DNA of 9,380 nt from JBBSTY01 sp038235385. Its GTDB lineage: Bacteria; Actinomycetota; Acidimicrobiia; Acidimicrobiales; Acidimicrobilacustridaceae. The stretch covers positions 1-9,380 of the forward strand of contig JBBSTY010000152.1 in NCBI GenBank assembly GCA_038235385.1. The letters run 5' to 3'. A program made the position numbers and the translations under genes. The notes below the pieces were generated by a model, which saw nothing but the letters and a program-made list of their open reading frames with translations, made no database searches and was not told where the DNA came from. Positions 1 to 6,272 of the stretch are shown here, one piece after another (position 1 is the first letter of the stretch; each line of letters opens with the position of its first letter).

Positions 1-402
1 GAGGAGGCGCCGTCGTCGATCGAGCGGGAGCTCCGGGTCATCCTCGAGGAGCTCTACGACCTGATCGCTCGAACCCGGCGCGAGTCGCTGGCACTCGAAC
101 GCTCCGCCGTCGACGTGCCCGACCTGGCCGAGCTCTACTTCGGGGGCGCCCGGCGCGACCTCTTCGTCCATCTCGGGGTCTACCTCGATCGACGCATCGG
201 ACAGGACCTGCTGCCGCCGGTCCCCGATCTGGCGGCCACCGTCCGATTCGTGGCCGAGTCGACCACGTGGTTCGCCCGCCACCGCCACGGCGATCCCGCT
301 CCCACCGAGTTCACCGACGACGCAGCACGAGCGAACACCGTCGAGCTGATCCTGCGCGCCTTGCTGCCCGCCCACCCGGCACGATCCGGAGGGCGATCGT
401 GA
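1..402 (+). CDS. TetR/AcrR-family transcriptional regulator, C-terminal part (5' end outside window)
   Basis: The reading frame is open from base 1 to the TGA at 400-402 and gives 133 residues, so the N-terminal helix-turn-helix lies upstream of the window. What remains is an all-helical domain with the look of a TetR ligand-binding/dimerisation domain: an amphipathic helix with ELYDLIARTRRESLALER, then a hydrophobic helix containing DLFVHLGVYLDRRIGQ, a VRFVAESTTWFARHR helix, and a closing TVELILRALLP helix. Proteins of this family are usually local repressors that release DNA on binding a small ligand. The next gene starts one base inside this stop codon, so the two are probably co-transcribed and translationally coupled. 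The call rests on fold-like sequence character only, because the diagnostic DNA-binding domain is not visible. Whether it binds the two dyads found elsewhere in the window cannot be decided here. Confidence 0.7.
   Translation, partial: EEAPSSIERELRVILEELYDLIARTRRESLALERSAVDVPDLAELYFGGARRDLFVHLGVYLDRRIGQDLLPPVPDLAATVRFVAESTTWFARHRHGDPAPTEFTDDAARANTVELILRALLPAHPARSGGRS
388..392 (+). promoter_or_regulatory. Ribosome binding site (GGAGG) for the APH-like gene
   Basis: GGAGG lies 9 nt before the ATG at 402. It selects that ATG over in-frame upstream codons that would run far back into the regulator gene. Confidence 0.6.
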
Positions 403-1067
403 TGGAACTCCTGGCCACCGGTCGAGAGGCTGACGTCTTCGCGCTCGACGAGTCCCGAGTGTTGCGTCGCATGCGCCGGGGCAACCCGATCGGATGGGAG
501 GCGGACCTGGCGGCTCACCTCCGCGCCCACGACTACCCGGTCCCGGCGGTCCTCGACGTCGACGGAAGAGACACCGTCTACGAACGGCTGTCGGGCCCGA
601 CGATGCTCGACGATCTCGGCGGTCACCCCTGGCGCCTACTTCAGCACGCCCGCTCGCTCGCCGACCTCCACCGCCGCCTGCACACCATCGCAACGCCACC
701 GTTCCTGCCTCGAGGCTCCTCCGAAGGCGACACGATCGTCCATCACGACCTGCATCCGGCGAACGTGATCGTCACCCCCGAGGGTCCGAGCGTCATCGAT
801 TGGGCCCACGCGACCAGCGGCGGCGGCGCGCTCGACCTCGCGCTCAGCTGGGTGATCCTGCGGACCGCCGAGGTGCCGACCACCGGACTCGATCGAGCCG
901 TGCAGAGCTCGGGCCGCATGCTGTTCCTCAACCGCTTCCTCCATGCCGCGGGCCGATCTGCGGCCCGGGCCGGCCTGAGCGACGCGGTCGAGCTCCGGCT
1001 GTTGGACCCGAGCCTCGGCGATCGGGAACGGGCTGCGGTCGAGCGCCTCGGCAGTCGCGCCGGCTGA
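402..1067 (+). CDS. Aminoglycoside phosphotransferase (APH)-fold small-molecule kinase
   Basis: The 221-residue protein has the C-lobe signatures of the APH/choline-kinase superfamily. The catalytic (Brenner) loop HHDLHPAN is at residues 114-121, with catalytic Asp116 and metal-binding Asn121. The metal-binding Asp133 lies in VIDWAHA. The N-lobe is short: GREADVFAL (7-15) is the nucleotide loop region, RVLRRMR (19-25) the strand that normally carries the ATP lysine, and WEADLAAHL (32-40) supplies the helix-C glutamate. From memory, Arg in place of Lys at that strand is common in this actinobacterial subgroup. The family phosphorylates a hydroxyl on a small substrate with ATP in the cytosol. 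The substrate is not readable here, and antibiotic resistance should not be assumed. The ATG overlaps the stop of the TetR-type gene (TGATG) and has a good GGAGG, so the pair forms an operon and the regulator may sense this enzyme's substrate or product. Confidence 0.82.
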   Translation: MELLATGREADVFALDESRVLRRMRRGNPIGWEADLAAHLRAHDYPVPAVLDVDGRDTVYERLSGPTMLDDLGGHPWRLLQHARSLADLHRRLHTIATPPFLPRGSSEGDTIVHHDLHPANVIVTPEGPSVIDWAHATSGGGALDLALSWVILRTAEVPTTGLDRAVQSSGRMLFLNRFLHAAGRSAARAGLSDAVELRLLDPSLGDRERAAVERLGSRAG

Positions 1068-1102
1068 CCTCCGACGAGGCGATCGACCCGTACCGTGATG
1101 GC

Positions 1103-1285
1103 ATGTTCAGGCGGTGGGTGTGGGCAGCGGTTGAAATCGGCGCGCTCCTCGTGGCATCGGCGGTGTGCGGGAGCAACAGGGGTGACGGACCGAAACGCGA
1201 CCTCGCCGGTTCACGACATCAGGTCAGGGAGCCAACCACACGGTGTGCCCGGCCGGGAGATCGCCGCGGGCGGTCGTCAGCGTGA
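1103..1285 (+). CDS. Possible small leaderless ORF with a hydrophobic N-terminus (doubtful)
   Basis: This 60-codon ORF starts at ATG 1103, exactly 6 nt after TACCGT (1091-1096). That is the usual -10-to-start spacing of leaderless actinobacterial mRNAs. The first 25 residues look like a signal peptide: MFRRW, then a hydrophobic run VEIGALLVASAV and a Cys at residue 22 in a lipobox-like setting. The rest is Arg-rich, featureless and overlaps the 3' end of the opposite-strand gene by 62 nt, as expected of non-coding frame. It may be a tiny secreted or lipoprotein gene, the head of a gene whose remainder was lost, or chance. I recognise no family. Confidence 0.22.
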   Translation: MFRRWVWAAVEIGALLVASAVCGSNRGDGPKRDLAGSRHQVREPTTRCARPGDRRGRSSA

Positions 1286-1721
1286 GCAGGCAGCGCTCGA
1301 CCTCGAACTCGACCAGCACCTGGTCGTCGAAGCCGCCCCACGGTTCGTCCAGGGAGCGCTCGGATAGGAACTGCTGCGTCAGCGTCGACCGGAGCTCTGC
1401 GCCGTCGCCGCTCGTGTCGTCCACGAAACCGACGTCCCCCTTGAGCGAGAACGCGTCGTCGTGATCGGGGGGCGGCACCGTCTCGCTGTGGAGCGCATAC
1501 CGGCGGTCGCGGCGCAGATCGGCCAGCTTCGGCCCGGGAACGAGGAACCCGTAGAGCCCGTCGCCGGTGACCACGGGGCAGATGGGGTTCACCCGCGGCC
1601 CGCCGTCGAGGCGCACCGTCGCCAGGAAACCCAGGCCGACATCGCCCGGTTTGATCATCGCCGCTCCCACCTCCGCGAGGTCGGGACGGATCTCGGCGAA
1701 CTGCTTCCACGTGACGGTCAT
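1224..1721 (-). CDS. Pyridoxamine 5'-phosphate oxidase-like flavin/F420 split-barrel protein
   Basis: The 165-residue product has the layout of the PNPOx-like split β-barrel family: an N-terminal helix (FAEIRPDLAEVGAAMI, 8-23), β-strands with GFLATVRLDGGPRVNPICPV (31-50), GLYGFLVPGPKLADLRRDRRYAL (55-77), then VGFVDD (97-102) and a C-terminal strand block ending VWLAP. The phrase 'LATV..DG.PRV.P' followed by a 'KL.DLRRD.RYALH' helix is typical of actinobacterial members that bind FMN or F420. The family includes true PNP oxidases, F420-dependent reductases and biliverdin reductases, and this member's substrate cannot be read. The ATG at 1721 is preferred to an upstream GTG/ATG (to 1784) because the conserved domain starts right after it and the extension is Arg/Gly-rich. 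Its RBS is weak. It lies 158 nt downstream of the enoyl-CoA hydratase on the same strand, so read-through is possible. Confidence 0.78.
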   Translation of the reverse strand: MTVTWKQFAEIRPDLAEVGAAMIKPGDVGLGFLATVRLDGGPRVNPICPVVTGDGLYGFLVPGPKLADLRRDRRYALHSETVPPPDHDDAFSLKGDVGFVDDTSGDGAELRSTLTQQFLSERSLDEPWGGFDDQVLVEFEVERCLLTLTTARGDLPAGHTVWLAP

Positions 1722-1789
1722 GCTCGCGACCCTGCACCCTGGGAATTCACCGCGCAACCGTCCTCGACCGAGCGCTTCTCGCACCCCGA

Positions 1790-1870
1790 ACCCGACGGGC
1801 CACCAGCAACCCCAAGGTCACCAGCGACCCGACGGGTTGCGCACCCCGCGCGTTCCCGCGACCCGACGGC
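1790..1870. repeat. Three short CCCGACGG dyad repeats between two minus-strand genes
   Basis: ACCCGACGGG occurs at 1827-1836 and in near-identical form at 1790-1799 and 1861-1870, spaced by 37 and 34 nt. The core CCCG-A-CGGG is a small dyad and becomes ACCCG-A-CGGGT at 1827-1837. CAACCC (1808-1813) can also pair with GGGTTG (1834-1839). The stretch 1722-1879 holds no gene. It contains the 3' flank of the hydratase gene and the 5' flank of the PNPOx-like gene. The repeats could be operator half-sites or a GC-rich terminator region, but no U-tract follows on either strand. Confidence 0.35.
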
Positions 1871-1879
1871 TTCGACGGG

Positions 1880-2689
1880 CTACTCGCCGGTGAAGTTGGG
1901 GGCGCGCTTCTCGAGGAAGGCCTTGGGGCCCTCGCGGGCATCCTTGGAGGCCATGACGGTCATACCGATCTCCATCTCCTTGGCGAAGGCGTCGGCCTCG
2001 GTGAGGCCCTCGGCGGCCAGCACCGATGCCTTGATGCCCTGCACCGCGAGCGGTCCGTTCCGGGCGATCTTGTCGGCGATCCGGCGGGCCTTGTCCAGCG
2101 CCTCGCCGTTCTTGGTGACGTGGCCGATGAGCCCGAGCTTCTTGGCCTTCTTGGCCGAGATCGGATCGCCCACGAGCAGGATCTCCATGGCCTCGGTCCA
2201 GGCGATCTGGCGGGGGAGGCGGATCGTCGACGCCGACATCGGGAACAGGCCGCGTACGACCTCGGAGATGGCGATGGTGGCGCCCTTGCCGGCGACGCGG
2301 ATGTCAGTGGCCTGGAGGATCTCGGTGCCGCCCGCGTAGCAGTACCCCTCCACCGCGGCGATCAGCGGCTTCTTGGTGCGGTACTCCTTCAGGAAGCCCT
2401 TGAAGATGAGCGAGAAGTCGTCCTTGATCCGTTCCTCGAACTCGTTCTCGGTGGGCTTGCCCGACAGCATCGCCCCGACCAGCCGGTCGAGGTCGGCGCC
2501 GGCCGAGAAGTGCCCGCCCGCACCGGTGAGGATCGCGACGCGGATGTCGGGGTCGCCGTCGATCATGTCCCACGCATCGCACAGCCGGACGAGCACCTCG
2601 GCGTTGAACGCGTTGCGCTTGTCGGGGCGGTTGAGGGTGACGGTGACGACATGATCGTCCCGCTCGACGAGCACGGCCGGTTCGCTCAT
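1880..2689 (-). CDS. Enoyl-CoA hydratase (crotonase family), EchA19-like, probably steroid side-chain β-oxidation
   Basis: The 269-residue protein is a full-length crotonase. The oxyanion-hole segments are HFSAGADLDRL (60-70) and GYCYAGGTEIL (115-125). Both catalytic acids of true hydratases are present: Glu123 (AGGTEI, equivalent to rat Glu144) and Glu143 (ISEVVRGLFP, equivalent to Glu164). It should therefore add water across a trans-2-enoyl-CoA. From memory, the stretches LIAAVEG.., AGGTEILQ.TDIRVAG, KLGLIGHV, NGPLAVQ.I and EGP.AF.EKRAPNF match M. tuberculosis EchA19 (Rv3516), a hydratase of cholesterol side-chain degradation. No alignment was run. The ATG at 2689 follows GAGAGGAA with 6-nt spacing, which fixes the start. 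Upstream are a candidate promoter and a 15-bp dyad that recurs before the CYP142-like P450. If the steroid link is wrong, it is still a hydratase of some acyl-CoA pathway. Confidence 0.9.
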   Translation of the reverse strand: MSEPAVLVERDDHVVTVTLNRPDKRNAFNAEVLVRLCDAWDMIDGDPDIRVAILTGAGGHFSAGADLDRLVGAMLSGKPTENEFEERIKDDFSLIFKGFLKEYRTKKPLIAAVEGYCYAGGTEILQATDIRVAGKGATIAISEVVRGLFPMSASTIRLPRQIAWTEAMEILLVGDPISAKKAKKLGLIGHVTKNGEALDKARRIADKIARNGPLAVQGIKASVLAAEGLTEADAFAKEMEIGMTVMASKDAREGPKAFLEKRAPNFTGE

Positions 2690-2695
2690 GGTCGG

Positions 2696-2703
2696 TTCCT
2701 CTC
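2696..2703 (-). promoter_or_regulatory. Ribosome binding site (GAGAGGAA) of the enoyl-CoA hydratase gene
   Basis: On the minus strand GAGAGGAA ends 6 nt before ATG 2689. It decides this start over an in-frame start 27 nt upstream. Confidence 0.65.
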
Positions 2704-2774
2704 TCACGGGTTGCACCCGGAACGGTTGCGGACGTCGGCGACCCTGCCAGCCCCCGCCGACACCCGGTCAGCGC

Positions 2775-2804
2775 ACGTTACGGCACGAACTGACACTGCG
2801 TCAG
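2775..2804 (-). promoter_or_regulatory. Candidate promoter of the enoyl-CoA hydratase gene
   Basis: On the minus strand CTGACG (plus 2799-2804) and TAACGT (plus 2775-2780) make a -35/-10 pair with an 18-nt spacer, matching actinobacterial σA-type TTGACA/TAnnnT. Transcription would begin near 2768, leaving a leader of roughly 78 nt. The -35 hexamer is the distal arm of the 15-bp dyad at 2790-2804, so a protein on that dyad would block RNA polymerase. Confidence 0.45.
2790..2804. promoter_or_regulatory. 15-bp dyad operator copy 1 (CTGACACTGCGTCAG)
   Basis: The arms CTGACAC and GCGTCAG surround a single central T at 2797 and are complementary except at one position. The site is about 100 bp upstream of the enoyl-CoA hydratase start and overlaps its candidate -35 element. 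Size and symmetry suit a TetR-type dimer. The same element is perfect at 7017-7031, before the P450 gene. Confidence 0.6.
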
Positions 2805-2867
2805 GTCCGCTGCCGGTGTTGGCAGGTGCGGCGGAGCCAGCGGCGACGGGCGGGATCGCCACGGGAT

Positions 2868-2895
2868 CGGGGTGGCCGCGCTCGGGGCCACTCCG
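2868..2895 (-). terminator. GC-rich stem-loop just after the UbiB-like gene
   Basis: GTGGCC (2872-2877) pairs perfectly with GGCCAC (2886-2891) around an 8-nt loop. The stem extends outward by a G-T wobble and three G-C pairs (2868-2870 with 2893-2895). It starts 2 nt beyond the minus-strand stop at 2898. There is no U-tract, as often in very GC-rich bacteria, so this is a candidate intrinsic terminator only. Confidence 0.4.
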
Positions 2896-2897
2896 GG

Positions 2898-4415
2898 TCA
2901 CCCCCGATCGGGGAGGTCGGTCTCGGCGGCGGCGAGGATCTCGGGGAGCCGTGGCAGCAGCGGCATCAGCGCGGCCGTGAGCCCGATGTCGCCGCCCGGA
3001 TCCAGGTGCGGGAGCAGCTGGCCCAGCGCGAACACGGTGCGCAGCATGAGGATGACCTCGACGGGCGGTGCGAGGTGGTGCGCGAGCATGATCGAAACGG
3101 TTGCGGTGAGCGCGTCGGCCAGCGCCGACTGGCCCCCGAAGAGGATCGCCGAGGGGTCGAGGAGCGGCGATCCCTGGAGGTCGACGAGGAGCGCATCGAT
3201 GTCGACGTCGGGGCTGAGCGCCCCGGCGATGCGCATGCCCTCGATCATCACCTCGTGCTCCCCGGTGAGCACCGCCTTGATGACCCGGGTACCGGCCAGA
3301 CGCAGCTCCGGGGTGAAGCGGCCGAGGGCGCCGACCCCCACCATCGCCACCCGGCCGTCGGGCAGGACCAGCAGGTGCTGCGGCGCCGGGTCGGCCCAGA
3401 ACACGCCGCGGACGAGCGCGGACTCGAGCGTGAGGGCGGTGACGGCCCGCACGGCCGCAGCCGGATCTCCCACCGGACCCTCGTGACGATGCAGCGGAAC
3501 CCCGCCGAGGTGCTCGACGACGAGTGCTCGGGCGTCGACGAGATCGGGAACCGGGCGCGCGACCACGAACCCGTCGAGGTCCAGCTCCTCGGCCAGCAGA
3601 CCCAGCTCCACCAGGTCGAGCGCCTCGAAGCGGAGGTCGGTGGCCTCGAGGTTCATGCGCATGACCAACTGCACGAAGCCCAAGGGCCCCATGCCCCCGG
3701 TGTCGGGTGCGACCCGGCTGAGCGCGGCCGCCGCGCCGGCGGCCAGCCGCGAGTCGCTGTCGAGGTCGCGGGCGATGCGCGGTCGGCGCACGCGCACGAG
3801 CGCCTTGGCTCCGAGATCGGTCTCCGCCTCGTACACCGAGCTGACGGGCGTGCCGGTGAGGGGCTTCTCGCCGACGATCCGTACGGCACCTCCCGGTTGC
3901 GTCCGCCCGAACGCCCGGTCGACCACGCGCTGGACGATGTCGGGCTCGACGTCGAGGGGTCGGATGTGACGCCTGGCGAGCTCGGTCCGGAGCGCCGACG
4001 GGAAGAGCGGGCCCGCGCCCTCGATCTGGCGGGCGACCTCGGCCGAGGCGGCTCCCCCGAGCGCGAGCTGATCGACGAACGCCTCGACCGCCGAGGTCTG
4101 TGCCCAGCGTTGGGGGTCGCGCAGGACCTGGCCGGAGACGACCGCCCCAGGCAACGACGTCGACAGGCGGACCGCCCGCGACAGGCCAGCGGCCATCGCA
4201 TGTCGGGCAACCCGGCTCGGATCCACCCTGCCGGGCTGGGCGAGCTCGACGGCGCGTGCCGCCAGGCCTCGCTGATCGGCGCCGATGGCGTCGTCGAGGT
4301 CGTCCACGTGTTGCGCGAGGCCGGGCGACGCGGCCACCCACGCCGACTGCGCCGCTCGGTCGTGGAGCGTTCGCTCAGAGGACGGTGCCGGGTCGCGGGA
4401 GTCGTTGTCGCTCAC
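2898..4415 (-). CDS. UbiB/ABC1 (AarF)-family protein lacking catalytic residues; predicted pseudokinase
   Basis: The 505-residue protein follows the order of UbiB/ABC1 atypical kinases. It has a helical N-terminal part with VVSGQVL (92-98) where the family has KxGQ, an N-lobe with PLTGTPVSSVYEAE (185-198) and ALVRVRRPRI (205-214), a LRFEALDLVELGLL helix (261-274), the hinge ALVVEHLGGVPL (297-308), and the catalytic region WADPAPQHLLVLPDGRVAMVG (340-360). Family members normally read ADPHPGN and DFG there. Here they are ADPAPQH (341-347) and GVG (360-362), and the VKV lysine is Arg208. The metal-binding Asn and Asp and the ATP lysine are thus missing, so phosphotransfer or ATPase activity is unlikely. 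The C-terminal LMLRTVFALGQLLPHLDP (456-472) is also family-like. The GTG at 4415 sits 6 nt after TAGGGT, a leaderless arrangement. UbiB proteins support isoprenoid-quinone or lipid handling at the membrane, but this one's role is unknown. Confidence 0.78.
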   Translation of the reverse strand: MSDNDSRDPAPSSERTLHDRAAQSAWVAASPGLAQHVDDLDDAIGADQRGLAARAVELAQPGRVDPSRVARHAMAAGLSRAVRLSTSLPGAVVSGQVLRDPQRWAQTSAVEAFVDQLALGGAASAEVARQIEGAGPLFPSALRTELARRHIRPLDVEPDIVQRVVDRAFGRTQPGGAVRIVGEKPLTGTPVSSVYEAETDLGAKALVRVRRPRIARDLDSDSRLAAGAAAALSRVAPDTGGMGPLGFVQLVMRMNLEATDLRFEALDLVELGLLAEELDLDGFVVARPVPDLVDARALVVEHLGGVPLHRHEGPVGDPAAAVRAVTALTLESALVRGVFWADPAPQHLLVLPDGRVAMVGVGALGRFTPELRLAGTRVIKAVLTGEHEVMIEGMRIAGALSPDVDIDALLVDLQGSPLLDPSAILFGGQSALADALTATVSIMLAHHLAPPVEVILMLRTVFALGQLLPHLDPGGDIGLTAALMPLLPRLPEILAAAETDLPDRG

Positions 4416-4421
4416 CCGGCC

Positions 4422-4427
4422 ACCCTA
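4422..4427 (-). promoter_or_regulatory. -10 element (TAGGGT) of a leaderless promoter for the UbiB-like gene
   Basis: On the minus strand TAGGGT is followed by 6 nt and then GTG at 4415. TAnnnT-N6-GTG is the standard leaderless layout in actinobacteria, and no Shine-Dalgarno sequence precedes the GTG. A -35 is not evident. Confidence 0.5.
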
Positions 4428-4527
4428 CCGGCGCGCCCAACCCGGCTCGGAGGCCCGCGCCCCTCGCCCACGTCGGAGACCACCGCCCCGGACGACGACC
4501 GGGTTCCTCCGACCTCGCGCCGCCCGC

Positions 4528-4533
4528 TACCGT
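4528..4533 (+). promoter_or_regulatory. Candidate -10 (TACCGT) for the RND-like/HAD operon
   Basis: TACCGT fits TAnnnT, with a weak TTCCTC (4504-4509) 18 nt upstream as -35. Transcription from about 4540 would leave a leader of about 30 nt containing the GAGGGAG ribosome-binding site. It is divergent from the TAGGGT promoter 100 bp away, so 4416-4571 is a two-way promoter region. Confidence 0.4.
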
Positions 4534-4552
4534 GCGCTGATCGAAGCAGGTG

Positions 4553-4559
4553 CGAGGGA
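4553..4559 (+). promoter_or_regulatory. Ribosome binding site (GAGGGAG) for the RND-like gene
   Basis: GAGGGAG lies 12 nt before GTG 4572, slightly long but the only purine-rich motif there. It supports this GTG as the start, although the frame is open for more than 1.8 kb upstream, antisense to the UbiB-like gene. Confidence 0.45.
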
Positions 4560-4571
4560 GCGGGCGGACAG

Positions 4572-6272
4572 GTGAGGCGGAGCAGCGAGGCCCCGGACCC
4601 GCGGAGCCTTCGCCTGGTCGCGCCGATCGGGTTGGTCATCGGCGTGGTCGTGCTGTGCACCGGTGCGTGGTGGCTCGCCGCTGGACTGCGGGTGCAGACG
4701 GTCACGTTGCCCGTCGATCTCCACGAGACGGGGCCCGACATCATCGCCGACCCCGGGCCGACGGTGTTCGTCGTGCTCGAGACCGACGGGCTGTCCGACG
4801 AGGTCATCGGGCTCGTGGAGACGATCACCGACCGGAGCGCGGCGGTGCCCGGGGTCACCCGGGTCGAGAGCATCACCGACGTCGGGGTTCTCGCCACCAC
4901 GCCCGCCGGCGAGGTCATCTCCACCCCCGCGTTCGGCTCGGCGTCGCAGCTCGACCCGTCGCTCGATCTCGAGGCGCGTCGCCAACGAGCGGCGGCCGGC
5001 CGACTCGGAACGGCAGGTCTGCTCGATGCGAGGGGAACCCACCTCCTGATCGCCGCCGAGATCGATGCCGGCCTGGATCAGGACCGCCAGGCCGAGGTGG
5101 CCGAATCGTTCCGGAGCGGTGCAACCGCAGCGACAGCCGACGCCGGGCCGTCGGTCGACACGATGTTCGGCGGTGAGGCGTTGACCACGGTCGCCGCCAC
5201 GGACGATGTCCGTGCCGATCTGTTCCTCCTGGTCGGCTTGGCGTGCGTCGCGCCGGCGTGCATCGGCCTCGTCGTGCTCCGCCGGCGGGTGCCCGCCGGC
5301 GCGCTGCTGGCCGCTGGTGGCGCCGCCCTGCTCCTCGCCTCGATCCTCGTGGGCGGCGAAGCCGTCCGCGGACGGTCGGCGCCCGTCGAACCCGACCATC
5401 CGGTGATGATCGCCAACGAGGTCGCCGATCGGGACCTGCGCGGAACCGTCCCCGTCGCCATCGACATCGTGGGCGCGCCCGGCTCGTTCCGACGCCCGGA
5501 CGTGCTGGCCCGCATGGACGCCCTCACCACCTGGCTGCGCGACGAGTACGGCGTGTCCGGGGTCGACCTGGCCACCACCCTGCGGGCCGAGACGGGCGCC
5601 GTCACGGGCGTGGACTCGATCCCGGCGAGCCCCGAGGACATCGCCACCCTGCTGGCGGTCACCAGCGGCTTCGACGACGGTCGGTTCCTCTCCCCGATCA
5701 CCAACGACGACTACTCCCGCACGCGCATCGTCGCCTGGCTCCCCGATGAGGGACGCTCCCGGCTCACCGAGCTCGCCGGGCGGCTGGACCGCATCTCCGA
5801 TGTGGTGTTCGCCGACCTCGGGATCGCCGCCCGGTTCAAAGCAGACGTCGTCTCCCCCGCCCCGACCCGCGAGCTGCTCGCCGACGACCTCGCGCTCCTC
5901 GGCCTGCTCGCCGTGGCCGTCGGCGCGGCCGTCGCCCTGGCGACGCTGTCGGACCGCCACCGTCACGAGGAGCGCCATCGGGCCCACCACCGCCACCTCC
6001 GGTGGGGCGGATCGGTCGCGGCGCCCGACGCCGGCCGGCGTGGCTCGTCGCCGGGCGACCCGACCGACGCCCGGGCGTGGGGATCGCTGTTCACGCGCCA
6101 CACGCAGGACCACTACCCGGATCCTGACGACCGCGACGACCGCGACGACACCAGCGACACCCGAGCGCGCACCAGCGATAGGGTCCGCCCGCCCGGGACC
6201 GGGACCGGAACCGGAACCGGAACCGGATCCGATCACGAGACCCGCTCCGGCGCGACCACCCCGAAGCCATGA
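4572..6272 (+). CDS. Compact RND/MMPL-like membrane protein with four helices and a His-rich, repeat-bearing C-tail
   Basis: The 566-residue protein has four predicted membrane helices: about 15-37 (LVAPIGLVIGVVVLC...), 216-237, 241-262 and 438-459. Two large outside-facing segments (38-215 and 263-437) have porter-domain character. The first begins after helix 1 as in RND exporters, and the second starts DHPVMIANEVADRDLRGTVPV, much like the second porter loop of RND/MMPL proteins (a threat of 'd.p...an....lGGt.p'). A full RND half has six helices and a protomer twelve. Here the helices that carry the proton relay appear to be gone, leaving both porter loops on a minimal scaffold. A cytoplasmic tail (460-566) holds a His-rich run DRHRHEERHRAHHRHLR (461-477), DDR repeats (519-527) and a GT repeat (542-552). 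Export or lipid/sterol trafficking is conceivable but unproven. GTG 4572 follows GAGGGAG and places helix 1 near the N-terminus. Its stop overlaps the next ATG (ATGA). Confidence 0.6.
   Translation: MRRSSEAPDPRSLRLVAPIGLVIGVVVLCTGAWWLAAGLRVQTVTLPVDLHETGPDIIADPGPTVFVVLETDGLSDEVIGLVETITDRSAAVPGVTRVESITDVGVLATTPAGEVISTPAFGSASQLDPSLDLEARRQRAAAGRLGTAGLLDARGTHLLIAAEIDAGLDQDRQAEVAESFRSGATAATADAGPSVDTMFGGEALTTVAATDDVRADLFLLVGLACVAPACIGLVVLRRRVPAGALLAAGGAALLLASILVGGEAVRGRSAPVEPDHPVMIANEVADRDLRGTVPVAIDIVGAPGSFRRPDVLARMDALTTWLRDEYGVSGVDLATTLRAETGAVTGVDSIPASPEDIATLLAVTSGFDDGRFLSPITNDDYSRTRIVAWLPDEGRSRLTELAGRLDRISDVVFADLGIAARFKADVVSPAPTRELLADDLALLGLLAVAVGAAVALATLSDRHRHEERHRAHHRHLRWGGSVAAPDAGRRGSSPGDPTDARAWGSLFTRHTQDHYPDPDDRDDRDDTSDTRARTSDRVRPPGTGTGTGTGTGSDHETRSGATTPKP
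6126..6152 (+). repeat. In-frame 9-bp repeat (GACGACCGC) encoding DDR units
   Basis: GACGACCGC occurs twice in tandem, followed by GACGACACC, giving DDR-DDR-DDT in the cytoplasmic tail of the RND-like protein. Confidence 0.7.
6195..6230 (+). repeat. Six tandem hexamers (GGGACC/GGAACC/GGATCC) encoding a Gly-Thr repeat
   Basis: The order is two GGGACC, three GGAACC and one GGATCC, read in frame as five Gly-Thr pairs and Gly-Ser near the end of the RND-like protein. Because the unit is 6 bp, slippage would change tail length without a frameshift. Confidence 0.8.

Noticed and set aside
1374..1383. CTGCGTCAG resembling half of the 15-bp dyad
   Set aside because: It lies inside the PNPOx-like coding region and lacks the matching other arm.
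2721..2727. KstR-like AACGGTT upstream of the hydratase
   Set aside because: KstR sites need two bases between AAC and GTT with outer T/A positions. Here the spacer is one base, so it does not fit.
2704..4341. 545-codon minus-strand frame overlapping the UbiB-like gene
   Set aside because: It is an Arg/Pro/Gly-rich shadow with no recognisable fold. The overlapping frame at 2898-4415 aligns with UbiB motifs.
2688..4571. Long plus-strand open frame running into the RND-like gene
   Set aside because: It is antisense to the UbiB-like gene, Arg/Glu/Gly-rich and without domain signals. The real protein begins at the SD-supported GTG 4572.
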